The notes under the pieces were generated by a model. The model searched no databases. It saw only the letters and a list, made by a program, of their open reading frames with translations, and was not told the DNA's origin. A stretch of DNA of 64,000 nt from Gymnogyps californianus (lineage: Eukaryota > Chordata > Aves > Accipitriformes > Cathartidae): NCBI RefSeq assembly GCF_018139145.2, contig NC_059477.1:30049502-30113501 (forward strand), written 5' to 3'. Below are positions 12,701 through 27,700 of the stretch, one piece after another (positions within the stretch are counted from its first letter, which is position 1; each line of letters opens with the position of its first letter). The translations under genes and the position numbers were made by a program.

Positions 12701-15700
12701 TACTTGCTCTTCCCAATGGAATTGTACAACACATTGGTTTGTAACCCTGGCAGTTTTATCTAATGTAGTGCTTAATGCTGAAAATTATTTGTATAGCATT
12801 GCACTAAGTATGCACCCATTAATCCCATAAAGTATGGGACCAGTTTTAGCCTCACCGTCTTACTAAAAAACCCCCTTGTTTACCCTACCTTCTTGAAATG
12901 TTACTGGGTTTTGGGGGTTTTTGTGTGTGTTTTGTTTTGTTTTTTAAATTTCTGAAGCAACAAACTGTTTTAGTAAGGACTTCCAGTACTCTGTGCAGCC
13001 TGTTGTTCATATTGCTTTTTGTTTAGCTAACTTTATCTCTGGATTTCAGCAGTAGACTGTGCTGAGCAAACTCTCATCAAAACGTAAACTTTTTGCCAGG
13101 TCCACCTGAATTCCATTTTAATCACTTGGAATAAATCTTAAGTTTCCTGATGTCTGTGTGTGTCCATGCATGTGTTGGTTTTGGGGTTTGGTTTCGTTTT
13201 TTTTTTTCTCCCCCCTCCATTTAAAAGCAGTTCTGTTTCCCTTCTTCCACGCACACCCTTACCATTCAGACGGAGCTCCTATAGGCAGCGATGGTAAGAG
13301 CTGAGCAGAGTAAAACGCTATCAGTGCCTGTCGCGGGCCTCTCAGTTGCCTTCCCATGGAATGTGGAGGAGATGAGAGAAAACAGGAGACTGATGAAACA
13401 GGCGTGGACAGCCAGTCCTGGAGCCTAGAAATGACTCTCTTTTGCCATTCCTGTATCTACATCACCTGCAAGCCTCCAAGTAGTTTGTGTGTTTTTGTGG
13501 TGGAGGAAGGAGTAAGTAAACTGTCTCTTACAGCAAGTGAGTTTATGGAATAGGAAGAGAGATTGTATTGTTTTCTTAAAGAAACAACAAAAAAAATTGC
13601 TCAACTCCATTTTGCTGGTAGTGTAAGCAAAGTTGACATAAATATTTGCTTCGTTCTTCCTTAAGCTTCCTGCTTTATTTTAAAAATATATTGGATACAT
13701 TTCAGATAGCTTTCTGTAGCTACTTTGTTTTAATAGGTAATGAGAGCATTTTCAGCTGTGTGAACAGCAGCAGTAGATGGTTCAGTTGTTCTGATCTGCA
13801 GCTAATATATCAATCATTGCATATCCTGGCTGTCTTACAGGCTGACTTTACACACTCTCTGCAGAAGGCAGGGCTGCTCTGAAGACAGGAATGTGTTTGC
13901 ACTTGGCATTGCAACCTGAAAATACCGGTTCTTTCTCATACCCCTGTTGCTTTTCTGTCCTCCATGGGGCCCACTGTGAAATTTATGGCACATAGTTTAA
14001 CGAAAGGAGTGTTACTAAGTATATAATTCATCTGTATTAGTTGCAAGGTGACAATTGGGGTTGATCAAATGAGGTGGTGTTGCCTGGGCATTGTGAACCG
14101 TGCAGGACATGGTGTGCTAGGTAGTTTGCTCTGGCTGTTGAGTCAATGCAATTATGTTGAATAGGGTGCCGTGTTTACTGTTTAACTGAGTCACCTCCTT
14201 TGGAGGAGGGAGCTGTTCAGTATGCACAGCACTTGGAAGGAGGTCTCTACCGCTAGCTGTATGTTAGCTTTCCAGCTTTATCTTTAATTTCTGGTATAAG
14301 CTCTTCAGCAGTGAGAGTATATGCAATTATTTCAGGGAGCATAGCGTATACGTGTAGATGTTTCTTGCAACCTGCCATCTATAGCTTAATTTTCACATGC
14401 TGTTGTATGCAGTATAAGTGAAGCCTTTATTTTGGCTTCACATCCAGTATATAGCTTATAATTAGCATTAGTAGGTAAGGCAGTAATTTCTGTCCTCCCA
14501 TGTGACAATTGCTGAAATGTCAGATGTGAATAGATTTTGGAGAATTAAGTAGAGCTGACCCTTATGTTCGGACATAGACAGCTTTGCTGTTATGACACTT
14601 GAGTCATCTAAAGAAAATGCCCAAAAGCCAACAATATTTATTTTGTCTCTCACGTTCCACCCCAAGTGGACATCACAAACAGCTGAGTGCCAGAGTCTCC
14701 AGCTATGATTTATGCTCTCTGGCACATTGTTACTGGCTGACCTACTAACGTGTGAATTAAGTGTTTGTTTGTTTGGACAGGATGAAAACTTTAGTAATTA
14801 AAGTGGTTTGTCAGTACGTTTGGGTTTTTGGGTTTTTTGGGGTTTTTTTTGTTTTGGTTTGGTTTTTTTAAAGTAGATAACGCTTTCTTGAAGATTGGCT
14901 TTAAATAGCGTACTACAGGATGTTTCTGTTGTCCAAAACTGACATTTTGCATTACAAACTTTGAGTGAAAGGATCTTCAGTGAGCACTGAGAGAGCTGTG
15001 AATGGTGAAAGATTTGGATTAGATTGTTTTAACGAACTACTTGTTATGCCAAGATGGTCTTCACTAATGAATAGGGTTCTTTTTTCCTTTTTTGTTCTCT
15101 CTGTGAGATTTCTTTATTGATAATTCAATGAAAGTAATTTATTTTTCAGCATTGGTTGGACAACACAAAAAGCATTAAAAAGCAAGTTAAAAGTAAGTGT
15201 CGTTTCTGTTTTCTCTTGAGATTTCATATTGAACATACAGGAGGCACAGAGAGTTGAAATGGGTGGTGGGGGGCAGTGTCCCATGAGGGGTGACAAGACC
15301 TGGTGACAAAAACCTGGCATGGTGCTGCTGATTGTGTAATGACCTCTTCCCTCTCTAGCTCATATTACTTTAGTCTAATGTCCTTAATTAAACATGTTAG
15401 AGGCTCATTAATTATAGTTTAAATGGAGTCCAGGCAGCTGAAGATGCTTTAGTGTTATAGATCATTATCCTGACTATAGGAAAACTTGTCTTGGAGCCTC
15501 CATCCCTTGGGGCGGTCCTGAATGCCCGAATCTGTGTTCGGTCTGCCATATCCTTACCTGCTGCACAAGGGTTTGGTGTGGCCTGGTTGTTTCAGTGATT
15601 CGTGCTTGGGTAAGCTGTGACATCAGCTGATTTTTGTTTAGCAGCTTCCTTGCTCTCTGCTGTGGAAAGTCTTCAGGGATTTGTGGTGCTGTGTTAATAC

Positions 15701-18700
15701 AACAGAGGTTTTGGAAGCACCGAGAGAGAGAAAATTCCTCCTGTCAGATGCAAGAATCAGCAGAGCACTGCACAGTTTTAAAGAACTGCTAATCCATCCT
15801 TTTGCTGAATTAACTCTTTGGTTTCCAGAAAAGATGATTCTTCCACAGAAGGGTCTGTTAAATCCTCCTAAAATATGTCTAAATTTCTGTGGAATAAAGG
15901 GGCCTGAGTTGTCAGCAGTGGCTATTTCCCAGAGCCCTGGGAAGGTGTTACAGAGACCAGCAGTGCCTGGGGGTTTGGTCAACTGCAGAGCCAAGATGCA
16001 CAGCCTTATTGGTGATGGATAGAGTCCTTAAATATAGGCATTAACCTAGATTCGTGTGCTCTTGGCAGGACAAATCAACTTAATGTGATATGACTGTTGG
16101 ATTGACTTGTAACATATAAAATTATTTTGTGCGTATATTTAAGTGTCCCTTCACCCTGATGTTTTTCATGCATTTCCCTGTCACAAAGGAATTCCTGCCT
16201 TAAGACCTTGTGGTAGGACAGAGCCAATTTCAGTTAAGTTTTGTGATGTGATTGTGTGTAATAAAAAAATAAGATGTCTCATTCAGTAACTGTTACCACT
16301 GTCTTGAATGAATTCTACTTTGCAGTTGGCCCACCATACTGTCTGCATTTTCGTGTAAAGTTTTACTCATCAGAGCCCAACAATCTACGTGAAGAGCTAA
16401 CAAGGTAAGAGGGATTTTGTGTGTGAGAGAGGTACCCAAATAAGGCCAGGAAAATGTTTTTGTGGTATTTATTTGAACAGTTGTATGATGTTATGGAGAG
16501 TTCCTTAGAGCTGGTTGCTTACTTGGCTTTTTGTAAATGTTTCTAATGTAGCTCTCATGAAATAAATGGGCTCTAATATAAAGAGATGTATATACTTACT
16601 ATGTTACTTCATGTACCATTTTTCATAAGGCAATTCTGGCAACTGATCTGAGTAGCTTATACACAATGGGCAGAGGTTTTTACTGAAGAGAACAGACATC
16701 ATTCCTCTTTCTTTATTCTTCCTAAGCTGCATTTAGTTTCAACTGTATGTAGTCATCCTGTCTCTTTAGGCAGAAAAGTTGCAAGTTAGAGCTTCTCTTG
16801 GGCAAAAATAAGTTCAGTTAACGTTTCATTACTTCTGTGGTCTTTGCAGAGCTTATGGAAAGGGAAAATAGCATTTTACTACCATGTTGAGATGTGAGTT
16901 AACAGTACTATATGTGTAGGATTGTAGTATCGGGTCAGCAGCAGTTTCTCTTGATTAAAACATTTCACAGATCCGTTCGTAATGCTGCATTTCATGTTGG
17001 ACTGAGACATACTTGGGGTACTTTGAAAGAGAACACAACCTACCATCTGTCAGTAGTATAAATCTGTTGTAAAAGGCAATGTTTCTTTGCGTTGTCACCA
17101 CTGCCGATGATCGTTTTGGAGAGAAAATGAAGTTGTTATGTTTTCTTGATAGCTGTAGACACTTCATACCCTCGGCCATTTGTAAGAGTGTGAAGTGCAT
17201 TTGTTTGTTTTTCAGGTTTATGTCTGTGTGGATCTTCGATCTGCACTTTAGCCAAATCCGTAGGAGTGCTATCAGGAAGATTAAAGTAGCATTACCCCTT
17301 ACAGCCATATGTACCCTGTGCAGCTTCATACTTACATGTGGTAACATAATGTTATAACTGCTTTTCTTTAATGCTTTCCTGCTGATCTGGGAAGAATGTT
17401 TTACCTCCCCATTCATGTTCTTGAATAAACATTTAACTGTCTCTAAAAATAGTAATGATAGACAAAATTCAGACCTACATCTGGATCTACCACTATGAAA
17501 CATTTTCATCCATCCTGGTTGAGTTCTGCCAGTCAGACCTTGCTATACGGGTTTTAGCAGGGCAGACCTGAAACCTGAGGGCTTTTAAACCCTGTCTGTC
17601 TGCTTAGCTAATCCCCCAGAAGAGGAGAGCATCAAGTCTTTCTTCTGTCTCAAGACAATTTTATGCCTTAAAGAAGCAGTGGGAAGGGGAGCTCTGCTAT
17701 GGGTTATAGGTGTCACTAGCAGGGCCTTTCCGAGGGTTCCACCTTTTCTTTGTGCAGCAGGACACCCAGCTGGAGCCACTTTTCAGCTTCCACCAGTGCA
17801 GCTTGCTCACGTTTTCTGCCAGCTTCCCATCAGATGCCACCAGTCAGAGGTCATGTAACACAACCTAAGCATGGGAAGTATGCTTGAATTGTTTGCGAGT
17901 GTTATGTGGCTGATAAGCACAGACTGGTCACACCCACTATACACTGGAGGCCTGTGCTCATTCTTTTGATATCTAGGGTCAGTACCAACAAATTTATTCC
18001 CCATGTAGGGGCTAGTGTTCAAAAGGCTTTGGATAATAAATGGTTTGGCAAAGTATTTGTGGATTTCCAAGGGACCCGTAGGAAAAATGCCTGTATCTGT
18101 TTTGTGTCTGTGTATGTGAGTACGAGGAGACATAGGCACATGTTGAAACAGAAGCATTGTCTTTGGCTTTGTGCATAAAGTTGCTGTTCATCTGTAGTAG
18201 AATTCAAAGTGGATACCATCATGGATGCCAGCATTTTAGTTGATGAGACTACTTCTTCTCTTGTTAAAGGGAAGATGTGTACTTCATGGAGCAAGAAGGC
18301 TACTCTTTGTGGGTATTGGATCGGAAGGATTGGTGTTGCACACCAAAGGGACAGGAACTTTGAATTCAATATTTGCCCAACTTCTAAGCAAGAAGAGTAC
18401 TGAATAAGCAAGGTAGTGAAGGAAAGCTGGCTCGAAGAGTAAACAAGTTGAAAAGGCTGCAGCCTACTGGTTTGTTGTTTTTTTTTTTTTTTGTCACTTT
18501 GCAGTCAGCTTTCTGGGTTAGATTTTAACTAAGCAGTCTGTATTAGGAACATTTATTTTTGAGAGACTTTAAAATATTTGTTCTGGTATGAGATCGGTAT
18601 GTCTATGAATAATGAAGAGAATGTGGAAGCTGCTGGTTGTTCTTTGCTCAAGTAGGATCAGAAGAGGAAAAAATGAGACTTACTTAGGTATCCTATTTCT

Positions 18701-21700
18701 TTTTCCATGCAACACCATAGTTCAGCTTGTGACAACTTCTAGCTTTGGGTTTATTTGAAATGTGTGCAAAGCATACAAACACAACTGATAAAGCCTTGAA
18801 GGATCACAATGCAGTTTCTTCAGTCTTGAAAACCCATGTAAATAGTAGAAAATGTTTTTATTTGTCAGGCTCTAACTTCTTCCGGTTGGCTAAGTGACAC
18901 ATTAGAACTATTAACCAATTACTTTTATTTCTTTAATCATACAGGTATTTATTTGTTCTGCAGCTGAAACTGGATATTCTTAGTGGAAAGTAAGTATTCC
19001 CAATAAACAGCCTTTTAAACAATTACAGTGTGTTTAGCATAGGATTTATTAAACTTATATTTGGATAATTAATAAGTTTTGCTAAGTAATGTAATGGGTT
19101 TTTTCTCTAAAATATTACTTTTCTATGCATGAACAGCAGCAGAGGAACGCTTAAATAATTTAGTGCTTATCTCTTGTTAATTTGCTGAAAATCTACTAAT
19201 CCTTTTTCACTTTCTTATCCCAAACATTTCCAGTTTTTCACTGTCAGGTATATGAATTGTCTGCTAAACAGTGTCAGCTAGGGTTTTAACAATGCATTTC
19301 TCTTATGGCAGATTGGAATGTCCTTTTGACACAGCCATCCAGTTGGCAGCTTATAACATGCAAGGTGAGTAGGTACGAGCGGGGAAGGATGAAGTTGCAT
19401 GAACAACTTTGTGTAGACTCTTAGTACCTCTTTTAGTCTGTCCTTGTTACATCCAGAAAATAGGCTCTGCCCAGACATTAGTGATCCAGTGTGAAACACA
19501 GCTCTCTCTGATTGTAATTTTGCTGAGAGTGTATATAGAAAATGACTCGATTCCTCAGGAAACAGAACAAGGAGGTTCTGAACATAAACAGCTTTGCCCT
19601 AAACTTGTTTTCTCAGGTGCTTGTGTGCAAATCTGTCCACTTTCACACAAGATATGAGGTCTGCAGTCTTCCTGAATTGCTTTGATGTAGTAACACAGTT
19701 CACTTTTTTTCGTCGTGTGGTTTCTGCCATGTGTTTTCTTTGTTGTACAAATCAGGTACAAAATTATTTTGTTTCTGCACTCAATTGAAAAGTCCTGTAT
19801 ATAAAAACCACCAGCTTTTGACTTCAGCCTCTTTGTAGAAACATGTTAGTGCCCCACGTCTCATGCTTGTACTTGAGCATTTATGGTTGAACTGCACTTG
19901 TTGGTATTTCAGATCCTTCTTCAGCCAAAAGAGGTGACATACTGTATTTTTTTCTCAGCTATACAGCACTATGCTTGAGTCATCTGAGACTCTTATTAAT
20001 GAGTTGTCTTTAATTTTTGATTCCAGCTGAGACTCCAGCATCCATGGCTTCTCCAGGAGCTGTGGTCTGACCTTCTGTTGCTTGTATAGGTTGTACATCA
20101 CTGATCTTCATGGCCAGTGTCTTCTGTTGTTTGGATGAGGGTGTGATCTTAACGAATGTGAACTTTGCTGTGGTTTCAAGCAGGGGAACTCACAAAAGAA
20201 AGAGGGGAGTCTTGAAGTTTTAGAAATGTCTGCTAGAGTAGGCTTTTGGGTCCTTATTGGAGAATATAGCCTTATTCAACCCAGTTTATAAGTCTACAAA
20301 AAATCGCAGAACCTCTGCTGTAAAGCTGTTGTACAGTCCTCTGAAGGGGGAATTTGGGGATGTGCCATGCGTCTGGGCTGCACAAATTCTGTACACAGCA
20401 TTCATCTTATAAACCAATGCACTGTTGTACTTTGCAGGAGTTAGGTAACAGGACTAAGTCACTGAAATTCTTTTTCTTACAGGTATTTTCTAAAACACAT
20501 TTTGTTCTTCAGGCAGGAACTAATGGCTCTATCATGTGTAGGTATAGAGAGTTGGAATTAAACTGTAAAGATACCTGCCTTTTTAACCTGCTCTTTTGTG
20601 TGCAAGGAAAACAGTTAGAATACATTCCATAGTTAAAAATATTAGCATTGTTAGAGCCTTAAGATACGGGTTCAGTGAATAAGTTTTTGGAAAAACAAAG
20701 TGATCTAATTAGGCCATATATCCATTGCTTTTTGTGCTGATCTTTTCTTTCCTCTCTCCACAATGAGGCCCGTAGCAGGGCTTTAATCTTACTGTCTGAC
20801 AGCTGTGTACTTTTATTTAAATCAGCTGGAACCTAAGCTGGCTTTGACAGCATTCCTTTCAACAGAGGCAGGCCTTTTAGTGGGAGTAAATTATTATAGA
20901 ACTACAGACTTCCTCAGTCAGCATTAAAAAAAAAAAAAAAGAAAAAGGAGGAGGTGAAAAGACTATTATTATGCTTGCAGTGTTCAGAAATCCAAGAAAC
21001 ACGTTTTTAGATCATATATAGTTTTTGTACCTATGGAATACTGTGTATATTTATTTGACTTTTCCAAGTCTTCCCAAAGATGTCACTATTTTTTTCCTAT
21101 ACAAACATCTGTAGTTTCTTTTTTCAGACAGAACAATTATTGGCCTGTATCAGACACCCAAGGTCCAAGTTACAGAATTATTCCTAATTTTTTGGATATG
21201 AGCTGAACATTAAGAAGCCACTTGAAATCAATGGGAGGAGCGAATATTTAGTGACTCTGAAAATCAGGACATTTTTATAAAGGTTTCTAACTGTGAGTTT
21301 CAGCATTTTAGGCATACATCAGTCTTTAAAAGCTGGACTTGTTAGCATCTGTGGAAAAAAGAGGTTGTGCTTTTGATGTGGCACGCCCATTGACTAGTAT
21401 GTTCCAGTATGCTCTCTAAACAGCATCTCTTATTGCCCCTGTTGAGCATGCAGCAGTGGACTAGATGAGCCATTTGACTGACCCAGTAGGGCATTTATTA
21501 TGTTCTTAGATTTAAAGGAGAGCAACAAATAACAGCTGCATGATTGTGCCCTGACACAGAGTAATTTTAGCAGGACAAGGGGATTTATAGTCATAAAACC
21601 AGAAATTGATTTTTAGAATGGACAAATAGTTTTATGAAAAGTGTCAGAACTGGTTTTGCTTTTTACAAGTCTCAAGAGATTTTGTTTTAATAATTTAAGG

Positions 21701-24700
21701 CAAAATTCCATTGTAACTTTAGTCAGCTGTCATCTCAGTAGAGACTTCAGTGATAAAAGTGTTGAAAACTTTCTGCAGGAAAGAAAAAAGGTGACTTTCA
21801 CAGATGTTGATAACTTCCATTTATAGGAAGCTTGTTAAGGAATATATCAATAGCACTTTGTAAAAATTAATGCAAAGCTTTTGTGCAGACAACATGACCA
21901 TTTGTTCAGTGTCCATAATTTCCCTGTCAAAAAAGGTGACACTTCAGATATTGGGAGGACTGGAAGAGAAGGAGAAACACAAAAAGAAATTTAGTGGTTT
22001 AGATTAACTAGAAAAGTATGCAAAAGTTCCTGTTAATATCCACTGTGTTTATTGGTAACATTGCTTGACAATGCTGTTCTTTTGTAGCTGAACTTGGAGA
22101 CTATGATCCTGCTGAACATGTCCCTGAACTGGTGTCTGAGTTCAGGTTTGTTCCCACTCAGACTGAAGAGATGGAACTAGCCATTTTTGAGAAGTGGAAG
22201 GAATGCAGGTACTAGATCTTCCAGTGCATGCTAACCAGCTGTTTGCACTGATTTTTCTGTGAAGAGAATGTATTAAAAAGATGCTGCTAATGCTTCTTCT
22301 GTGGTCTTGTTCAGAAACATAATTCTAACATGGTTCTGTCATATTTTGTCAGAGGATATAATGTGAAAAATGAAGCTTTTCAAAAGTCTGAGTAAAATGA
22401 TGAGGTACAGAATCTTGAAATGCAATAATTTTTGCAGCAGCAGTTTCAGATTAAAACTTTAAAAAGTGACCTTGATGTTCATGAAAGCGAACAAGTGTCA
22501 GCAGTGTTTAGGTTTTTCATAAACTTTTAGGAATTTCTTTTCCTCTTTCCTCATATAGCAGTTTTTCCTTTCTGTGCTTTTTCAGGCACCTACCTAACAG
22601 CAAAAAATTTGTTTCAGGGGGCAAACACCAGCACAGGCTGAAACTAACTACTTAAACAAAGCTAAGTGGCTGGAAATGTATGGTGTAGACATGCACATAG
22701 TCAAGGTATGTTTAACCACAGCATGATGACCTTTGGAAATGATAATGTTAGCTTTGTCCTGCATTTCAACACTGGTTTTTGCTTTGGGGGGGGGGGGGGA
22801 AAGGAATATTGTACTCATCTAAACTGTGTAACAACTGATCTGGCTTTGCATCAACATTCCACTTTATAGTATACATTTCTAGAAGGTATAACTTTAGTCC
22901 AAGCGTATCTGCTCTGTGTTAAATATGTGATTGGTGTGGCAATATGTACTACAGTTTGTATTTAGACTAAGAGCTATGTGAAAAATCATAGTAATTAAAT
23001 TAAAATTGGCTGGGGTCCAGTCAGCTACCAGCTGAAGAACTACAAATAAAAATAGATCTCCTGTGGAGAAGGAAGTGCAGAGAACTGCACAAGGAGGTCT
23101 TTATTACACAGACAAATCAAGAAACTTTAATTTTCCACTTTAGTCAGCCTTATTGAAGGGTTGCAAACTAGAAAAATCTATTGCATAAGATCATTGAAAC
23201 ATGAGAGTTTTGTTGTATAAAATAAGCAGATATGTGTTTAATTGTAACACTGGGCAAATAAACTACACAAATCACTGGAGTAATTTGGATAAAGGGTCAA
23301 ACACCAAAATGAACATAATCTTTATTTTGCGGCAATTAGGCAAGAGATGGCAATGATTACAGCCTGGGACTAACACCTACAGGAGTTCTTGTCTTTGAAG
23401 GAGACACAAAGATTGGTTTGTTTTTCTGGTAAGCTCTCTGATTGTACATGAAAATACATTTTAGATTTTTATTCTTTTGTTTCTTTTGCACTAGCCAAAA
23501 AAAATATTTATTTGGGATATGAGAGCACCGTGAATACTAGGTACCTGCAGAAATATTCTGTAGTCTGTGAGTGTTTTCACGGTGTCCAAAAATATTCTTT
23601 CTTTTTTTAACATTCTTGGTTGATATGTTAATAGGCTGTATATGTGTAACATGCTAGAGGCAAGTAAAAGATGGAATATCTTTGGGATGTTTTTATTTTT
23701 TTTATAGTGTGTGTGTTGTTGTGTTTTGCACTAGATTGCTTTGGAAGTAGAGTATGCACCCAGTCAGTGAAATGAAGCTTCTTCAGGTGTTCTAGCCAAG
23801 TGTTACACCTTACTGTTGAAAAAGAGGCAGAAGCAATCATACTAGTGCAGTTTTTACATACAATGTCATCTGGGCAGGCTTTTCATTAAGAAAATGTCTC
23901 TTTGTGCCCAGTAAAGAGTAAACTCCCCAAAAAACAGATCTATATATAGTCAGGGGATATAGAGCTTCCTTTAGTTTTTATGAACATGTGCTTCTTTATC
24001 TGTCAAGTACCTAAGTAACACCCCATGGTTTCTTAGAAGCATTCTGATGAAATTTTGCAGGGCTTTATATTGCATAAAACACAAGCTGGAGAACCTTCTA
24101 GCTAGCATATTTGGGTCTGGGTACACAGACATTTATGGATTTTTAAGTGCTTTATTCTGTAATTCCCACCCAGTCTTTCAAAACTGTATACAAAGAATAA
24201 GTAGGCAGATGATGAGGTGAAATTTCATCATATGAATAGTTAGTTTGGGTTAGCCCAGTCCAATTTTATAAACTTCTCAGAAAAACACTCACTTCATAGC
24301 AGAAATGTTATCTGTGTGTCTTGTCCCTCCAACATCAATTCTGGGTATTTTTTTGGTAGGCAGGGAGGGGGGAAAGTGGTTGCATTTTTGTGTCATGTCA
24401 TGTTCACATTGTTCTCTTTGGCTGGGATTTTCTGAAACAGTCATAGGAATTGATGTGTGATATATTGTACAGTGATTTACATTTCTTTAATAAAGCAAAA
24501 TTATTTTGCCCTGCCTTTGTGTCTTTCTGAGTTCAGTTTTGTGGGCTTGTGGAAGAGTAGGCAAGCAGGAGTATGTGGATGGAGTTTGATTTCAGTTCAA
24601 GTAATTATTATTTTAAGTTCCAATAGAATTATCTCTGTAGAAGTTGCTGACTACTTCTTATCTTTACGGTTTCTAATTAAGTGTTAAATTTTGAAGTGAT

Positions 24701-27700
24701 ACATTGGTATCCACAGTATAATCAAGCCCTACTGCATGAACTTAAAACACCCACAAAACCAGAAAAAAAAAATTTGGTAGAGAGGCTTGGACCAGCACAT
24801 CGAACATACCTCTCAGTGAGTTACTAGGAGAGTTAGACATAACCTGCTTTTTCTGTTCATCTTGCAGGCCAAAGATAACAAGACTTGACTTCAAGAAGAA
24901 CAAACTCACTCTAGTTGTTGTTGAAGATGATGAACAGGTAGATAACTATCTGTTTAGTTACATCTCAGTCTTGATTATACAGTCCTAGTTTACATACTCC
25001 TGATCTCTTTCTTTGTATTTAAGTTTTGAGAATTAACGTGGATGCCTTGCAAGATTTCTGATTGTGACTTGGGGTGAGGAGGGGAATGAAGGGACTTAAG
25101 TATAAAATAAATAGGCTCAATTACTTTTTTGTCACCCTGTTTTTAAAAGGGGAATACCTTGTGAAACTAGTGTAGACTAGATAATTTGGAAACAGTGTGC
25201 ATTGTGCAAGAAAGTTTGAAAAAAGGCCATGTACCACATTTAGTGGAATGAATTCCTTAAGCAGGTGCCAGAATTCTTCCCATGGGAAGAAACTGCTCAG
25301 AGCTGAGGCAATAAAAATGTGAGCATTGGTAGGAAATCAGATTTGGAAGTGAGACCATGTTAGCTTCATTGAGAAGTACCTTCCTATTAAAACGATGTCT
25401 TTAATTTGTAGTTATTGAGAGGTTTGACTTGTTAAATATATGCGCTCTATAGCCCTTTCCAACTTCAGACTATGGAGTAGTTGTTCATTAAAGCTTCTGA
25501 AAAGGTTGATTCTTTTTCTGCCTAACACATTTTTTAAACGTACATTTCAGTATTCATAAAAAACAAATTTTATTTGACTTACATTGAATTGTAGCTTTGA
25601 CTTATTCAAGCCCCTTGTAAATCGTCAGTGTGCTTTGTGTGCTTTAAGGGAAAGGAGCAGGAGCACACTTTTGTCTTTAGACTGGATCATCCCAAAGCCT
25701 GCAAACACTTGTGGAAATGTGCAGTGGAACATCACGCCTTCTTCCGGCTCCGCGGTCCTGTCCAAAAAAGCTCAAGTCGATCAGGCTTCATTCGGTTAGG
25801 CTCCCGGTTCCGATACAGGTCAGTGTCATCTGTCATTTAGCACATATCTTCTGTTATTTCTTGCTTTTCTTGGATTATGCATGGAAACAGGAGAGAACTT
25901 GGTATTCATTCACCCAGGACATATAGAGCAGTGAAACTTGCAAGCTGAGTGAGTTGCATTATTGATTTTATTAAATCATGGATTTTCCCCCTGCATTTTC
26001 TGATTTATCTTTAGGTGATTCTGGTCTGTGCGGTAGGAAACCAAAGGTTTCTCAAAGTTTATGTTCCTTATATAGCATACATAGTACATCGTGTTTTATA
26101 GATCACTTCGTCTTGAAAGCACACCCTTTTTTACATGAACCATAGAGGATGAATGATTGACTTGCACAGTTGGGGACATTGCAGGTCTTTTGACTTCTGA
26201 GTTCCTGACTGTTTGAGTGATGGTAGTGCTTCAGAAGCCTAAGATAATGCCCATTCCACGTTAGGCACTACCGGTGCAGGTAACAGACTTCCGAATGGCT
26301 TGTGGTCCCAGACTAGTCTGCAGGATGCTGACAGTTGCCCCACCAGAGTTGGTGAGAACATGTGGAAGTGGGTGGGGCGTGACCTGAGGCAGTATGCATA
26401 TACTTTGCTTCAGTTTCCAGCAACCGTAGCAATACTGTCTAGTCTGCTTCAGAAAGAATCAGTGGTACCAAGGAGTCAGCAGAACATGAGGCTGCTACTG
26501 CCTTGGGGGCAGTCTGGCCAAACTTGGGGAAGAAAGACTTGCCTGCGAACAAAAGCATCTAGATGCTGGTTTTTAGTCCTATTATCATCTTTCCCTATGA
26601 CCTTTGGCAACGTACCTTAAGCTTTACTCTCTCCTAGAATTTTCAGCTTCTCCCAAACTGCATGCACTGTGACCACAGAAGTATGCAAAGGGCAAATGTG
26701 CTTTTTCAGCCACTTAATGTTTAAGGAGTCATTGCTTCAGCCTTTTGTCTTGGGAAAATGGGGTGAAGATTAGGATGTTTGTAAAGCTTCCCTGTTTTTG
26801 TGAAGGGCCTTCTGAGGTGTTAAGTTTGGGATTTTTTAATAGAACTGAGATCAGATTATTAAACTATGAATTTAAAATAGAAATGTGATGTTTTGATGAG
26901 CAGTGTCTGTAGTCTGCCATTAAAAATAAGTAATTTATTTTATTGTTTTGTACTTTTACATGGCATTGTTAGTGGGAAAACAGAATATCAAACAACCAAG
27001 ACTAACAAAGCCAGGAGATCAGCATCCTTTGAAAGAAGGCCCAGCAAGAGATATTCAAGACGAACACTGCAAATGAAAGGTAAAAGACCTTCCATTCTGA
27101 GAAGTATAATCCGCTGTGAGAATCAAGTAATCATATCCTTTTAAGGTTCTGTGTAGGAATTCTGCTGTAGCTGTTTGCCCTTCTCTTGGATTTCCAAAAT
27201 TAGGTTTTCTTTGACTTATTTGGGAGACCATATGTATTTGTCAGAAAAAGCTTGTGTCCAAAGCATGTTGTTCTAGCTTGCCTAGCAGGTAAAACACCCA
27301 TGAATATTGCACAACAGGTCTCTGTATGCAGACGGAAAACTTGGATCCAGGAAACAGCGATATATTAATGATAATATTTGAAATCTATGAATCAAGCTTG
27401 AAACTTGTGTCATTGAGATTTTTTTCATTGTTCGTAGGAGTTGCACTCTTGTTGTCACAACCTGACGGCATGTGATACCTTGTCTCTTATTCCCAGTCTC
27501 GCGTAGGTCAAGCGTGACCTCCGTGCATGCTTTCAGATACTTGTTTAAATCAGACTCTTTGGTTTGCTCTTCAGATTTTTAATTTTAGTTTTCCAATTTA
27601 GAATTTTATTTTTCACACATTGTACGTGGGATACATGCAACTTCTGCTCTTTTAGTTGCCTACTTGTAGGCAGTGCTAGACTCTTTTTATTAATAATATA

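Larger units (their letters stand above)
9701..15149 (+). other. EPB41L5: EPB41L5 intron (5.4 kb)
   Basis: Intronic. It holds three T/G-rich tracts (12906-12946, 13171-13208, 14821-14870) and short T runs. Open frames at 10949-11164, 12211-12528 and 14468-14725 have no recognisable protein similarity. Confidence 0.8.
18990..24867 (+). other. EPB41L5: EPB41L5 introns between exons 4 and 9
   Basis: Introns of 322, 2723, 409, 634 and 1439 bp. The 2.7-kb intron holds an A15 run (20926-20940) and an old CR1 remnant (21440-21510). The 634-bp intron holds a G14 run (22786-22799). No other gene was recognised. Confidence 0.8.

Noticed and set aside
14821..14870. Interstitial telomere repeat
   Set aside because: The unit is irregular (T)n(G)n, not TTAGGG.
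15638..16022. Paired 113- and 118-codon open frames on opposite strands
   Set aside because: Typical sense/antisense mirror pair in a short intron, with no similarity to known proteins.
16955..17509. 184-codon minus-strand open frame, the longest after the kelch exon
   Set aside because: No family resemblance, no start context or exon-like boundaries, and it lies in an EPB41L5 intron with an overlapping open frame on the other strand; fits chance.
25448..25495. Another CR1 3' end (ccctttccaacttcagactatgg)
   Set aside because: Only about 20 bases are similar, with no second conserved block; too weak to call.
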